64,000 nt of DNA from Thalassovita autumnalis (GCF_001458255.1 NZ_CYSB01000005.1:215748-279747), one strand, 5' to 3'. Positions 26,734 to 36,229 are shown, counted from the first letter of the stretch. The notes: generated by a model not told the origin, from the sequence alone. Made by a program: numbers and translations.

Positions 26734-27357
26734 ATGCGTGGTATTGGCATCGCAGTGTTTTCCCTTCTGTTGGCAGGGCCAGTTCTGGCCGACAAGCTGA
26801 CGGTTGAAGGCGATCAATTGATTTACGACACCGATAAAGGTGGGCTGGCCTCGGGCAGGGAGATTGTGGCGACGGACCTGCCGGTGATGCGGCGCATGCT
26901 GAAAGAAAACGAAGGCATCACCACACTGCGCCTGAATTCCCCCGGCGGGATTGTCTGGGTGGGCGAAGAAATGGCGCGCATCGTTGAGGATTATGAATTG
27001 GACACCGTGGCTGACGGCGAATGCAGCAGCACCTGCGTCTTGCTGTTCCTGGCAGGCCAGTCGCGGCAGATGACCCGTGGGTCCAAGATCGGGTTCCATC
27101 AGACCAATTGGTCCCCAGCGTCGATTGAGGGCTATTACAACGACCGGCGCGAAGACAGCGGCTGGAAAACACCCTTTGATTTTGCCTCATGGATGTATCA
27201 GGACACCCAGACCGAGGTTTATACCAACCTGACCACCTTGCTGAAACGTGGTGTTGATCCGGCCTTCGCGATTGAGACCATCGGGTCAAGCGATGCGGTC
27301 TGGTTCCCCTCACGCAAGGAGTTGGTTGCGGCCGGGGTGTTGCGTGACGCGCCTTAA
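26734..27357 (+). CDS. Exported ClpP-like (COG3904-type) protein
   Basis: A 207-aa protein with a signal peptide (cleavage after PVLA). TTLRLNSPGGIVWVGEEMA and ADGECSSTCVLLFLAGQSRQ show the ClpP/crotonase-type fold with a possible nucleophilic Ser in SST. The following GSKIGFHQTNW carries a His at the expected place. It is thus a periplasmic serine-protease-like protein of the COG3904 kind; activity is unproven. The start at 26734 follows GGAG at 26721-26724 and gives the signal peptide. Confidence 0.72.
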   Translation: MRGIGIAVFSLLLAGPVLADKLTVEGDQLIYDTDKGGLASGREIVATDLPVMRRMLKENEGITTLRLNSPGGIVWVGEEMARIVEDYELDTVADGECSSTCVLLFLAGQSRQMTRGSKIGFHQTNWSPASIEGYYNDRREDSGWKTPFDFASWMYQDTQTEVYTNLTTLLKRGVDPAFAIETIGSSDAVWFPSRKELVAAGVLRDAP

Positions 27358-27438
27358 CCTTCACGCCTGACCTAACGGCAGGCTTTGGCCTCCGGAGGCT
27401 TCATGTAAACCTGCCGCCGCGAATAGGGAGGATTTGCA

Positions 27439-28299
27439 ATGTTGCTTGAGGTGGGGCTGCCGCTGTCGCTGGCGTTCATCATGTTTTCGCTGGGCTTCGG
27501 CCTGACCTTTGCGGATTTCGGCCGGGTTTTGACCATGCCGCGCGCGGTGCTGACCGGGGTGGGGCTGCAGGTCGCGGCCATTCCCGCGGTTGCCTATCTT
27601 TTGTTGCAGGTCATGTCGTTGCCGCCCGCCTTGGCCTTTGGGGTGATGATCCTGTCGTTCTGCCCGGGCGGCGTGACCTCAAACATTCTGACCAAACTGG
27701 GCGGCGGTTCGGTTGCGCTGTCGATCACCCTGACGGCGGTGGTGAGCCTGTTGTCCGTTTTGACTGTGCCTTTCCTCGTGGGCTGGGCCGGACAGACCTT
27801 TCTGAAGGAAACCGCGCCTGAGATTGATGTGATGTCGATCGGGCTGGCAATGTTTGCCATCACTGCGGTGCCGGTTCTGCTGGGCCTGTTGGGGCGGCGG
27901 TTTTCAGGCGCCAAGGCGGATGCGGCAGAGCGGGTGATTTCACGCGCGGCGATCGTTCTGTTTGTGCTGATCGTGGCTGCCGCGATTGCAACCAACTGGG
28001 TGCTGATCGTTGAAAACATCACGGTTCTGGGGCCTGTCCTGATCGCGCTGAATGTGGTCTTGCTAATCCTCGGCGTGGCTGTGGCGCGGCTTCTGGGTCT
28101 GAGCGGCGCTGAGGGGATCTGTATCTCGGTTGAGATGGGGGTGCAGAACGCCACGCTGGGCATCACGGTTGCGGGATTGGTGGCGCAGGTGGCGGGCATT
28201 CCGGAATACGCGCTGCCGTCTGCGCTATATGGGATCACGATGTATCTGGTGACCATTCCAGGGCTGTTTGTTCTGCGGGCGCTGTTTTCCAAGGGCTAA
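27439..28299 (+). CDS. Bile acid:sodium symporter family transporter
   Basis: A 286-aa membrane protein with eight to ten hydrophobic segments. FGVMILSFCPGGVTSNILTK and SVEMGVQNATLGITVAGLV are the SBF/BASS signatures, both lying in the crossover helices that bind sodium. The substrate is likely an organic acid or related solute; bile acid itself is not implied. GGGAGGA precedes the ATG. It lies 82 bp after the ClpP-like gene. Confidence 0.85.
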   Translation: MLLEVGLPLSLAFIMFSLGFGLTFADFGRVLTMPRAVLTGVGLQVAAIPAVAYLLLQVMSLPPALAFGVMILSFCPGGVTSNILTKLGGGSVALSITLTAVVSLLSVLTVPFLVGWAGQTFLKETAPEIDVMSIGLAMFAITAVPVLLGLLGRRFSGAKADAAERVISRAAIVLFVLIVAAAIATNWVLIVENITVLGPVLIALNVVLLILGVAVARLLGLSGAEGICISVEMGVQNATLGITVAGLVAQVAGIPEYALPSALYGITMYLVTIPGLFVLRALFSKG

Positions 28300-28411
28300 G
28301 CCTGCGCCTAAGCATGATCAGAAGGTGCAATCGGGCAGGGGGACTTGACCCCTGCCGCGCTCTGCGGCAAAGGCTCGGGCCAATCAACCGCGCAAGAGAC
28401 CGTTCGAGATC

Positions 28412-29134
28412 ATGGCAGACCAACCTAGCGACAAGCACCCTTCGGGCGCCCCATGGCGCAATTTCTACGGCCGCTTCAAAGGCAAAGGCCTGCGCGACAG
28501 CCAGCAGAAGTATCTGGATGAGGATCTGGCGGCCCTGTCACCTGGTGCGGTGACCTGGGAAGAAAACCCCGACCGGAGCGAATTGGATCTGGGCGAGATG
28601 TTTCCGGGCAAGGACGTCTGGCTGGAGGTCGGCTTTGGCGGCGGCGAACATATGGTGCATCAGGCCGCCAGCAACCGTGACGTTGGGATCATTGGCTGTG
28701 AGCCATATATCAACGGGGTCGCAATGCTGCTGGGCAAGATCCGCGATGCCGAGGTCGACAACGTTAAAGTGCACCCCGGTGATGCACGTGACATGATGGA
28801 TGTGCTGCCGGCGCAATCGATCAGCAAGGCCTTTCTGCTCTACCCCGATCCCTGGCCAAAGAAGCGCCACCACCGCCGTCGGTTTGTGACACAGGAACAT
28901 CTGCAGCCGCTGGCCGAGGTGCTGAAACCCGGCGCGATCTTCCGTGTGGCGACAGACATTCCCGATTATGTGCGCCAGACCCTGCAAGAGGTGCCGAAGG
29001 CCGGTTTTGAGTGGCTGGCCGAGGGCCCAACCGACTGGCGCCAGCCCTGGGATGACTGGATTTCCACCCGTTATGAGCAGAAAGCCCTGCGCGAAGGCCG
29101 AACGCCGCACTATCTGACGTTCCGCCGCCTGTAA
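28412..29134 (+). CDS. trmB: tRNA (guanine-N7)-methyltransferase TrmB
   Basis: A 240-aa methyltransferase. The SAM site is VWLEVGFGGGEHMVHQA and the tRNA-binding signature is LLYPDPWPKKRHHRRRFV, both diagnostic of TrmB. It makes m7G46 in the variable loop of tRNAs. The N-terminal basic segment (NFYGRFKGKGLRDSQQ) is common in alphaproteobacterial TrmB. A REP-like element and a terminator follow. Confidence 0.95.
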   Translation: MADQPSDKHPSGAPWRNFYGRFKGKGLRDSQQKYLDEDLAALSPGAVTWEENPDRSELDLGEMFPGKDVWLEVGFGGGEHMVHQAASNRDVGIIGCEPYINGVAMLLGKIRDAEVDNVKVHPGDARDMMDVLPAQSISKAFLLYPDPWPKKRHHRRRFVTQEHLQPLAEVLKPGAIFRVATDIPDYVRQTLQEVPKAGFEWLAEGPTDWRQPWDDWISTRYEQKALREGRTPHYLTFRRL

Positions 29135-29140
29135 GCGTTG

Positions 29141-29170
29141 GGATTTTTGAGTATTTTGGAAACAGTGAAA
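29141..29170 (+). repeat. REP-like intergenic element, copy 2
   Basis: GGATTTTTGAGTATTTTGG followed by AAACAGTGAAA, starting 7 bp after trmB in the sense direction. It is a more divergent copy of the element at 22241. Confidence 0.55.
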
Positions 29171-29196
29171 GGCAGGGGCAACGCTTCTGCCTTTTG
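29168..29196 (+). terminator. Terminator of trmB
   Basis: An 8-bp stem (AAAGGCAG against CTGCCTTT) is followed by T bases. Confidence 0.7.
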
Positions 29197-29266
29197 TCGT
29201 TTCGGCTGATATGGACGGCCCTTAGGGTTTGCGCTATCAGGCTTTGGAAGCATGAGGAGAGCACAT

Positions 29267-30613
29267 ATGTCCGGCCACGGCACCCCGATCCCGATGTCAT
29301 CGCATAAATGCGGCCCGCTGAAGGGCGAGGCCCATGTGCCCGGCGACAAATCCATCAGCCACCGTTCGCTGATTTTTGGCGCGATGGCGGTTGGTGAGAC
29401 GGTCATCACCGGTCTGCTGGAAGGCGAAGATGTGCTGGACACCGCCAAGGCGATGCAGGCCTTCGGCGCCGAGGTGAACCGCGATGAGGATGGCACCTGG
29501 CACGTGCACGGTGTTGGTGTTGGCGGCTTTGCTGAGCCAGACAATGTGATCGACTGCGGCAACTCGGGCACCGGTGTGCGCCTGATCATGGGCGCGATGG
29601 CAACCACGAACATCACGGCGACCTTTACCGGTGATGCCTCGCTAAACTCGCGTCCGATGGCGCGGGTCACGGATCCAATTGCATTGTTTGGCGCGACCTC
29701 GGTTGGCCGGTCGGGTGGGCGCCTGCCGATGACTATTGTTGGCGCCGCGGATCCAGTTCCTGTGCGCTACACAACACCGATGCCTTCGGCGCAGGTGAAA
29801 TCGGCGGTGCTGCTGGCAGGTTTGAATGCACCGGGCGAGACCGTTGTGATCGAGAAAGAAGCCACCCGTGACCATACCGAACGGATGCTGGCCGGTTTTG
29901 GCGCCGATATCACCTCGGTCGATACTGAAGAAGGCCGGGTGATTACCCTGAAAGGCCGTCCTGAGCTGAAGCCGCAAACCATTGTGGTGCCGCGTGATCC
30001 GTCCTCGGCCGCGTTTCCGGTCTGTGCTGCGTTGATCGTTGAAGGGTCTGACGTGCTGGTGCCCAATATTGGGCTGAACCCCACCCGCGCTGGTCTGTTT
30101 GAGACCCTGCGCGATATGGGGGCGGATCTGACCTATGAGAACCTGCGCGAAGAAGGCGGTGAGCCGGTTGCCGATCTGCGCGCCAAGTTTTCGCCCAACC
30201 TTAAAGGCATTGAGGTGCCTCCCGCCCGTGCGGCCAGTATGATTGACGAATACCCGGTGCTGTCTGTTGTGGCCTCTTTTGCGGAAGGCGACACTGTGAT
30301 GCGCGGCGTCAAGGAGCTGCGGGTGAAGGAATCGGACCGGATTGGGGCGATGGCCTCCGGCCTGCGTCTGAACGGTGTTGAGGTTGAGGATGGCGACGAT
30401 TGGTGGATCGTCAAAGGCCGCGGTCACGGCAATGTGCCGGGCGGGGCGACCTGCGTCAGCCATTTGGACCACCGGATCGCCATGAGCTTCATGGTGATGG
30501 GCATGGCCACTGAGGCGCCCGTCAGCGTGGATGATGGCAGCCCAATCGCCACATCCTTCCCAATCTTTGAGGATCTGATGGGCGGCCTTGGCGCGGATCT
30601 GCGGCGCGATTGA
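29267..30613 (+). CDS. aroA: 3-phosphoshikimate 1-carboxyvinyltransferase (EPSP synthase)
   Basis: A 448-aa enzyme of the shikimate pathway. [19 protein letters not shown] and [18 protein letters not shown] form the phosphate/PEP binding region; the later [20 protein letters not shown] and [12 protein letters not shown] are also diagnostic. [12 protein letters not shown] sequence suggests a class II-like arrangement, but this was not tested. AGGAG precedes the ATG at 29267. In many alphaproteobacteria it heads aroA-cmk-rpsA; here two minus-strand genes lie between aroA and cmk. Confidence 0.94.
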   Translation: MSGHGTPIPMSSHKCGPLKGEAHVPGDKSISHRSLIFGAMAVGETVITGLLEGEDVLDTAKAMQAFGAEVNRDEDGTWHVHGVGVGGFAEPDNVIDCGNSGTGVRLIMGAMATTNITATFTGDASLNSRPMARVTDPIALFGATSVGRSGGRLPMTIVGAADPVPVRYTTPMPSAQVKSAVLLAGLNAPGETVVIEKEATRDHTERMLAGFGADITSVDTEEGRVITLKGRPELKPQTIVVPRDPSSAAFPVCAALIVEGSDVLVPNIGLNPTRAGLFETLRDMGADLTYENLREEGGEPVADLRAKFSPNLKGIEVPPARAASMIDEYPVLSVVASFAEGDTVMRGVKELRVKESDRIGAMASGLRLNGVEVEDGDDWWIVKGRGHGNVPGGATCVSHLDHRIAMSFMVMGMATEAPVSVDDGSPIATSFPIFEDLMGGLGADLRRD

Positions 30614-30635
30614 CCCTTTAGCAGTGTGGGGTGGC

Positions 30636-31256
30636 TCAGGCCACCTTTGCCCCTTTGGCCTGCAGGTCGGTGTAAACCTCCTCCAGCTTTTTCGGCTCGG
30701 TGGAGGCGATGCCATCTGCCAGTAGGGTGACGCCATAGCCCCGGCCCAAAGCGGCCTGAGCGGTTTTGTTGACGCAGTAGATCCCATCAAGGCCCGCAAT
30801 GGTCAGATGACCAACGCCTATTTCATCCAGAACATGGGTCAATTCCCCGGTTTTGAACCCATCCTGAATGGGTTTCACCACCTCCCGGTCCGCCATGCCT
30901 GCGAACGGTGCGGCCAGTTCCAGACCCGTGCCGCCCGCCAGCGCCTTGCCACCCATGAACATCCGCGCCAGCACGCGGGTGCTAGGGATGGACCATTCCT
31001 GACGCAGGGCAATCACCGGATGGCCTGCCGCCTTCGCTTCGGCCACAGCTTGACCCACCGCGGCCTCAACGCGGGCGCGGGTGTCGGCGTCATAGAGTTT
31101 TTCCTCCCAGAAACAGCTTTGCAGATCGACCAGTAGCAGCGCCTTGCCGTCACGGTTGGGGATGCGGTCGCCCTTGGTCACCTGACCGATCAGGTTAGAG
31201 GTGTAGTTCAGCCAAAAACATGCCGCGGCGAGGAGGGCGGGAAGGATCCAGATCAT
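30636..31256 (-). CDS. Cysteine hydrolase (isochorismatase-like) with N-terminal membrane segment
   Basis: A 206-aa protein. An N-terminal hydrophobic helix (residues 2-17) precedes an isochorismatase-fold domain. The catalytic Asp is in ALLLVDLQSCFWEE, Lys in REVVKPIQDGF and Cys in LDGIYCVNKTAQAA. It may hydrolyse an amide or a related small substrate. The membrane anchor is unusual for the family. It overlaps the MarR gene by four bases, so the two are one transcription unit. Confidence 0.8.
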   Translation of the reverse strand: MIWILPALLAAACFWLNYTSNLIGQVTKGDRIPNRDGKALLLVDLQSCFWEEKLYDADTRARVEAAVGQAVAEAKAAGHPVIALRQEWSIPSTRVLARMFMGGKALAGGTGLELAAPFAGMADREVVKPIQDGFKTGELTHVLDEIGVGHLTIAGLDGIYCVNKTAQAALGRGYGVTLLADGIASTEPKKLEEVYTDLQAKGAKVA

Positions 31257-31696
31257 GGTGTGAGGCCTTGGTTATGGGATTGGAAACGGGTGATGAGGGT
31301 TTTGACAATGCGCAATGCCGTGGCCACCTCATCGGCGGGCAGGTCACCGGCAAGCTCTGCCAGCAATGTATGTTCCTGCGTCATGACATGTTCAATCAGC
31401 GCGCTGCCGTTCGGGGTTAGGGCAATCAGGTGGGATCTGGCGTGCCTTGGGTTGGCTTGTTTGCAGACAAACCCGGCTGCCAGCGCCTCATTCACCAAGA
31501 CCTGTACGTATTGTCGTTGAATATGCAGCGCCTCTGCCAAAGCGGGCACGGGCAACGGGCCCTGCAACAGAACCTCCATCACGGCGCGGGTGCGCACGGT
31601 TAGTCCGGTGCCTTGCAGCCCGCTCTCAACCGCGGTTTCTACCTGTTGCATGAGAGGGCGGGGAAGCCAGGTCAGATGATAGAGGGGATCTGTCAT
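31253..31696 (-). CDS. MarR-family transcriptional regulator
   Basis: A 147-aa winged-helix regulator. [20 protein letters not shown] forms the HTH and [20 protein letters not shown] is the wing. It probably represses itself and the coupled cysteine hydrolase gene. Five TGACA/TGTCA half-sites occupy 31691-31732, overlapping and upstream of its start codon. It is divergent from cmk. Confidence 0.85.
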   Translation of the reverse strand: MTDPLYHLTWLPRPLMQQVETAVESGLQGTGLTVRTRAVMEVLLQGPLPVPALAEALHIQRQYVQVLVNEALAAGFVCKQANPRHARSHLIALTPNGSALIEHVMTQEHTLLAELAGDLPADEVATALRIVKTLITRFQSHNQGLTP

Positions 31697-31732
31697 GACA
31701 TCTATGGTGTCATAATGACATGCTACATGTCA
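31691..31732. promoter_or_regulatory. Cluster of TGACA/TGTCA half-sites, candidate MarR operator
   Basis: Half-sites lie at 31691, 31696, 31708, 31716 and 31728. The most perfect dyad is TGACATG-CTA-CATGTCA at 31716-31732, with a second at 31696-31712. They overlap the MarR start codon and its upstream region. Confidence 0.6.
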
Positions 31733-31804
31733 AGTTGGTCTGGATTTCATCTTGAGGTGGGGCAGGGGGTGCAGTACCCCTGCGATCAGGAAGAGGAGCA
31801 GACA

Positions 31805-32410
31805 ATGGCATTCACCATCGCAATCGACGGGCCTGCGGCGGCCGGCAAAGGCACGTTATCCAAGGCTGTTGCGGCGCATTTTGGTTATGCGCATTTGGAC
31901 ACAGGTCTGCTTTATCGTGCGGTAGGGGCCAGAACGCTCCAGGGGGCAGAACCGATCGCTGCAGCGCAAGCCTTGCAGGCCGAGGATCTGGAAGCCGACA
32001 ATCTGCGTACCCCGGATGTGGCACAAGCGGCCAGCAAAGTTGCGGTGATCCCAGAGGTGCGGGCCGCTTTGGTGGCCTTCCAGCAAGCGTTTGCGCGGCG
32101 CGATGGCGGCGCCGTTCTGGATGGGCGCGACATTGGAACGGTCATCTGCCCGGATGCGGAGGTGAAGCTGTTCGTCACCGCCAGTGCCGAAGTGCGCGCA
32201 ACGCGCCGCCACAAGGAACTGGCCGAAAAAGGCGGCACGCAGAGTTACGAGGCGGTCCTGCAGGATGTGATCGAACGTGACAAACGTGACAGCGAACGTG
32301 CGACGGCCCCCCTGAAGCCGGCTGAGGATGCTGTGCAGATCGATACCTCTGATCTGTCGATCGAGGCTGCCATTGCCGCTGCTATTGCAGCGATTGAGGC
32401 GCGCCGGTAA
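31805..32410 (+). CDS. cmk: (d)CMP kinase
   Basis: A 201-aa nucleotide kinase. [19 protein letters not shown] is the P-loop, [16 protein letters not shown] follows, and [20 protein letters not shown] is the Cmk signature. It phosphorylates CMP and dCMP. AGGAG precedes the ATG at 31805, which settles the start against a long upstream frame. It belongs to the aroA-cmk-rpsA neighbourhood. Confidence 0.94.
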   Translation: MAFTIAIDGPAAAGKGTLSKAVAAHFGYAHLDTGLLYRAVGARTLQGAEPIAAAQALQAEDLEADNLRTPDVAQAASKVAVIPEVRAALVAFQQAFARRDGGAVLDGRDIGTVICPDAEVKLFVTASAEVRATRRHKELAEKGGTQSYEAVLQDVIERDKRDSERATAPLKPAEDAVQIDTSDLSIEAAIAAAIAAIEARR

Positions 32411-32553
32411 ACCCCGCGCGGAACTGTAACGCAGCGAACACCTCTCCGTTGGTATAGCGCATTGGGTGAACCCTTGTGCTGTCGCGCGGAAAGCCTAGAT
32501 AGCCAACTCCGAATGACTCCTCCCTGTTTGGGCTTTTGAAAGACGAGACTGAA

Positions 32554-33183
32554 ATGCTGAACGACAAGTTGAACTGGCGCTATGCCACCAAGAAGATGGA
32601 CCCTTCGAAAGCCGTATCTGATGAGAAGCTGGAAGCGATCCTGAAGGCGATCGAACTGGCGCCGACCTCCAGCGGTCTGCAGCCCTATGAGGTTCTGGTC
32701 GTGACCAATCCCGATGTGCGCGCCAAGATCAAAGATGTGGCCTGGAACCAGGGACAGATCGTCGATGGCTCGCACCTGTTGGTCTTCGCCGCTTGGGACA
32801 ACTACACCGAAGCCCGCGTGGACAGTGTTACCGATCAGATGGCCGAAGAACGTGGTGGTCGCAGTGAAACGCTGGACGCATATTACACTAACCTCAAAAA
32901 CATGTACCTGCCGCGCGACGCGGATGTGAATTTTGAGCACGCTGCCCGCCAGGCCTATATCGCTTTGGGCTTCGCTCTGGCCGCGGCCGCGGTGGAAGAG
33001 GTCGACAGCACCCCGATGGAAGGGTTCGATCCTGCTGCTGTGGATGAAATCCTGGGCCTGAAGGAACGTGGCTTGCGTTCGGTGTTGTTGCTGCCGTTGG
33101 GGTACCGCGCTGAGGAAGGCGACTGGCTGGTCAACATGAAAAAGGTCCGTCGTCCGCGCGACAAATTCATCACCACCATCTGA
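32554..33183 (+). CDS. NAD(P)H-dependent nitroreductase (NfsB-like)
   Basis: A 209-aa flavoprotein of the nitroreductase family. NWRYATKKMDPSKAVSDEKL and IELAPTSSGLQPYEVLVV contribute to FMN binding, and GLRSVLLLPLGYRAEEGDWL near the end is typical of NfsB/YdgI-like proteins. It probably reduces quinones or nitroaromatics. The ATG at 32554 is taken; a TTG six codons upstream is possible. Confidence 0.88.
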   Translation: MLNDKLNWRYATKKMDPSKAVSDEKLEAILKAIELAPTSSGLQPYEVLVVTNPDVRAKIKDVAWNQGQIVDGSHLLVFAAWDNYTEARVDSVTDQMAEERGGRSETLDAYYTNLKNMYLPRDADVNFEHAARQAYIALGFALAAAAVEEVDSTPMEGFDPAAVDEILGLKERGLRSVLLLPLGYRAEEGDWLVNMKKVRRPRDKFITTI

Positions 33184-33206
33184 TTGCGATCACATCGTGA
33201 TCTAAG

Positions 33207-33234
33207 CGGGGCCTGTCATCAGGTCCCGTTTTTT
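33207..33234 (+). terminator. Terminator of the nitroreductase gene
   Basis: The stem CGGGGCCTG against CAGGTCCCG (one G-T pair) with a TCAT loop is followed by a T-run. It overlaps the 3' end of the convergent GNAT gene. Confidence 0.75.
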
Positions 33235-33650
33235 GTTTGCTGCATCCAGATGTAGGTCGGGCCGATAGAGGTTTCGGTGCTGTACTTCTGGAAGGGCTCA
33301 CCCTGTTGGGTGAAACCGTGGCGTTCATAAAACGATATGGCGCCAGCCCGCGCATGTAGCCTGATGGGTTTGCACAGCCCATCCGCGCGCTCCATGGCAG
33401 CCTGCATCAGGGCAGTGCCGTGACCCTCACCTTGATACGTTGGTAGTGTCGCGAATTTGCGCAGTTGAATGAACGCGCCTTCGTCAAAAAGGCTTAACAC
33501 CGTCACCAACTGGTTGCTGATAAACCCACCCAGGTGCACCGCCTGATCATCGCCCTCGACGCGACAAAACTCGGCTGGTTTGTCTGGCCAGAGGACTTGA
33601 TGCCGGATCCAAAGCGCCTCATCAGCGGAGATGTCGCGGATGTCCGTCAT
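33219..33650 (-). CDS. GNAT-family N-acetyltransferase
   Basis: A 143-aa acetyltransferase. LATLPTYQGEGHGTALMQAA is the acetyl-CoA binding Q/RxxGxG/A motif, and AGAISFYERHGFTQQGEPFQ is the C-terminal strand. The opening IRHQVLWPDKPAEFCRVEGD is seen in several small GNAT proteins of unknown substrate. It is convergent with the nitroreductase gene and lies between cmk and rpsA. Confidence 0.82.
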   Translation of the reverse strand: MTDIRDISADEALWIRHQVLWPDKPAEFCRVEGDDQAVHLGGFISNQLVTVLSLFDEGAFIQLRKFATLPTYQGEGHGTALMQAAMERADGLCKPIRLHARAGAISFYERHGFTQQGEPFQKYSTETSIGPTYIWMQQTKNGT

Positions 33651-33921
33651 TTTGTCATTTGTCTCATCGGCGCGATCCGGCCTTTTCTACCTCGTGGCCC
33701 TTGCCAATAAGGCCAAAAAAACTTATAGGCACCTCATTCTTGTGACCGTCAAGAGTCGCGGATGAGGTGAGTAGGGTTTGAGAATCTCTCAGGCCCTTCT
33801 TCTTTGTTTGTGTGATCTCATCTTTCGGCTTCGTTGTCGCGGCTCAAGAAAACATGAAACCAAGACCTGCGGAGACAACCGTTGGCCAGTTAAATCGACT
33901 TGTAAAGGATTGATACGCCAG

Positions 33922-35601
33922 ATGGCTATGACCTCGATGGAAGAGTTTGAAGCACTCTTGAACGAAAGCTTCGAAATGGACACCCCGACTGAGGGTTCCG
34001 TTGTTAAAGGCAAGGTAATCGCAATTGAAGCGGGCCAGGCCATTATCGACGTTGGCTACAAGATGGAAGGCCGCGTTGAGCTGAAAGAATTCGCAAACCC
34101 CGGTGAAGCTCCTGAAATCGCTGTTGGCGACGAAGTAGAAGTTTACCTGCGCGCGGCTGAAAACGCCCGTGGCGAAGCTGTTATCTCGCGTGAGATGGCC
34201 CGCCGCGAAGAAGCATGGGATCGCCTGGAAAAAGCATACGCAGACGAGCAGCGCGTCGACGGCGCGATCTTCGGCCGCGTCAAAGGCGGCTTCACCGTCG
34301 ATCTGGGCGGTGCTGTTGCATTCCTGCCCGGTTCGCAGGTTGACGTACGTCCCGTACGTGACGCTGGCCCGCTGATGGGTCTGAAGCAGCCGTTCCAGAT
34401 CCTGAAAATGGACCGTCGTCGTGGCAACATCGTTGTATCGCGTCGCGCCATTCTGGAAGAATCGCGTGCCGAACAGCGTGCCGAAGTTATCGGTAAACTG
34501 GCCGAAGGCGACGCGGTTGAAGGTGTTGTTAAGAACATCACCGAATACGGTGCATTCGTTGACCTGGGCGGCGTAGACGGCCTGCTGCACGTCACCGACA
34601 TGGCATGGCGCCGTGTGAACCACCCGTCCGAGATCCTGTCGATCGGTGAAACCGTTAAGGTTCAGGTCATCAAGATCAACAAAGACACCCACCGCATCAG
34701 CCTGGGCATGAAGCAGCTGCAGGAAGATCCGTGGGATCTGGTTGCTGCCAAGTACCCGCTGGAATCGGTTCACAAAGGTCGCGTCACCAACATCACCGAC
34801 TACGGTGCATTTGTTGAGCTGGAGCCCGGTGTTGAAGGTCTGGTTCACGTGTCCGAAATGTCTTGGACCAAGAAAAACGTACACCCCGGCAAGATCGTTT
34901 CGACCTCGCAGGAAGTGGACGTCATGGTTCTGGAAATCGACGCCGGCAAGCGCCGCGTGTCGCTGGGCCTCAAGCAGACCATGCGCAACCCGTGGGAAGT
35001 CTTCTCGGAAACTCACCCCGAGGGCACTCAGGTCGAAGGCGAAGTCAAGAACATCACCGAATTCGGTCTGTTCATCGGCCTGCCCGGCGAAATCGACGGC
35101 ATGGTTCACCTCTCCGACCTGTCCTGGGACGAGCGTGGCGAAGACGCGATTCAGAACTACCGCAAAGGCGACATGGTTTCGGCCGTTGTCTCCGAAGTGG
35201 ACGTCGAGAAAGAGCGTATCTCGCTGTCGATCAAAGCCCTGGGCGGCGACAAGTTCGCTGAAGCAACCGGCGGCGTGAAGCGCGGCTCGATCGTAACCGT
35301 TGAGGTTACCGCGATCGAAGACGGTGGTATCGAAGTCGAATATGAAGGCATGAAGTCCTTCATCCGTCGTTCGGACCTGTCGCGTGACCGTGCTGAGCAG
35401 CGCCCTGAGCGTTTCTCGGTTGGTGACAAGGTTGACGTCCGCGTGACCAACGTTGACAGCAAGACCCGTCGTCTGGGCCTGTCGATCAAAGCACGTGAGA
35501 TCGCCGAAGAGAAAGAAGCCGTAGAACAGTACGGTTCCTCGGACTCCGGCGCATCGCTGGGCGACATCCTCGGCGCAGCGCTGAAAGGCGGCGACGAGTA
35601 A
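33922..35601 (+). CDS. rpsA: 30S ribosomal protein S1
   Basis: A 559-aa protein with six S1/OB repeats. Repeats 3-6 each carry the hallmark of the fold: NITEYGAFVDLGGVDGLLHV, NITDYGAFVELEPGVEGLVH, NITEFGLFIGLPGEIDGMVH and a final KRGSIVTVEVTAIEDG. It recruits mRNA to the small subunit. Codon use is strongly biased toward C-ending codons, as expected for a highly expressed gene. MAM at 33922 is chosen over a 48-residue upstream reading. About 270 bp before it hold its promoter and leader; no riboswitch was recognised there. Confidence 0.95.
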   Translation: MAMTSMEEFEALLNESFEMDTPTEGSVVKGKVIAIEAGQAIIDVGYKMEGRVELKEFANPGEAPEIAVGDEVEVYLRAAENARGEAVISREMARREEAWDRLEKAYADEQRVDGAIFGRVKGGFTVDLGGAVAFLPGSQVDVRPVRDAGPLMGLKQPFQILKMDRRRGNIVVSRRAILEESRAEQRAEVIGKLAEGDAVEGVVKNITEYGAFVDLGGVDGLLHVTDMAWRRVNHPSEILSIGETVKVQVIKINKDTHRISLGMKQLQEDPWDLVAAKYPLESVHKGRVTNITDYGAFVELEPGVEGLVHVSEMSWTKKNVHPGKIVSTSQEVDVMVLEIDAGKRRVSLGLKQTMRNPWEVFSETHPEGTQVEGEVKNITEFGLFIGLPGEIDGMVHLSDLSWDERGEDAIQNYRKGDMVSAVVSEVDVEKERISLSIKALGGDKFAEATGGVKRGSIVTVEVTAIEDGGIEVEYEGMKSFIRRSDLSRDRAEQRPERFSVGDKVDVRVTNVDSKTRRLGLSIKAREIAEEKEAVEQYGSSDSGASLGDILGAALKGGDE

Positions 35602-35635
35602 GATCTTTCGCCGCTTAGGCGAGATTAAATCAGGG

Positions 35636-35670
35636 AAACCCCGCGGTCTGCACGGACCGCGGGGTTTTTC
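35636..35670 (+). terminator. Terminator of rpsA
   Basis: A perfect 13-bp stem (AAACCCCGCGGTC and its complement) with a 6-nt loop is followed by TTTTTC. Confidence 0.92.
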
Positions 35671-35827
35671 TATTCACGGGCTTTGACAGAATCATCTGAA
35701 AGGCGAGTGGAAAGCGATGCCGAATCAATGACTTCAGGGTTGACTAAGATCACGCAAAATACAGCTTTGCGGTAACTTTCTGCCCCAGATGACAGGTTTG
35801 TTTCTTCTAATGGTTGAGTATTTGTCG

Positions 35828-35863
35828 CGGAAACTTGCCATTTGCCGCAAAGGCAGGTTTCCG
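35828..35863 (+). promoter_or_regulatory. 12-bp hairpin in the ihfB leader
   Basis: CGGAAACTTGCC can pair with GGCAGGTTTCCG (one G-T) around a 12-nt loop. It lies 77 bp before ihfB with no T-run. It may be an RNA leader element or a protein-binding dyad. Confidence 0.4.
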
Positions 35864-35940
35864 TAGCCCTTGTTTCTTTCTATAGTTCAACTAATTGCGC
35901 TGATATTGGCCAAAGCATTTTGCCGGGGGAGTATTTGCCG

Positions 35941-36222
35941 ATGATCCGATCGGAACTGATTCAGAAGATCGCTGACGAGAACCCACACTTGTTCCAACGT
36001 GATGTTGAGAAGATCGTAAATACGATCTTTGATGAGATTACCGGCGCGATGTCGCGCGGTGACCGAGTTGAGCTGCGTGGTTTCGGCGCGTTTTCGGTAA
36101 AGAAGCGGGATGCTAGGGTTGGCCGCAACCCGCGCACCGGGGAATCGGTAGAAGTTGAAGAGAAGCACGTGCCTTTCTTCAAGACCGGCAAACTGCTGCG
36201 CGACCGACTGAACGGAAAGTAA
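35941..36222 (+). CDS. ihfB: Integration host factor beta subunit
   Basis: A 93-aa HU/IHF-fold protein. [20 protein letters not shown] and [20 protein letters not shown] with [12 protein letters not shown] are the IhfB signatures; the beta-arm GRNPRTG carries the intercalating proline. With IhfA it bends DNA. GGGGGAG before the ATG at 35941 sets the start. It is followed at 7 bp by the LapA-like gene. Confidence 0.95.
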   Translation: MIRSELIQKIADENPHLFQRDVEKIVNTIFDEITGAMSRGDRVELRGFGAFSVKKRDARVGRNPRTGESVEVEEKHVPFFKTGKLLRDRLNGK

Positions 36223-36229
36223 ATCGCTC

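Larger units (their letters stand above)
35602..35940. other. Intergenic region between rpsA and ihfB
   Basis: About 339 bp without a gene. It contains the rpsA terminator and a 12-bp hairpin (35828-35863), plus AT-rich sequence likely to hold the ihfB promoter. No convincing -35/-10 pair was assigned. Confidence 0.5.

Noticed and set aside
33651..33921. Riboswitch in the rpsA leader
   Set aside because: Only a short dyad around GAGAATCTCTC was seen; no match to a known class could be made by eye.
33844..35109. 421-aa frame antisense to rpsA
   Set aside because: Produced by strong codon bias in rpsA; sequence has no domain and rpsA is certain.
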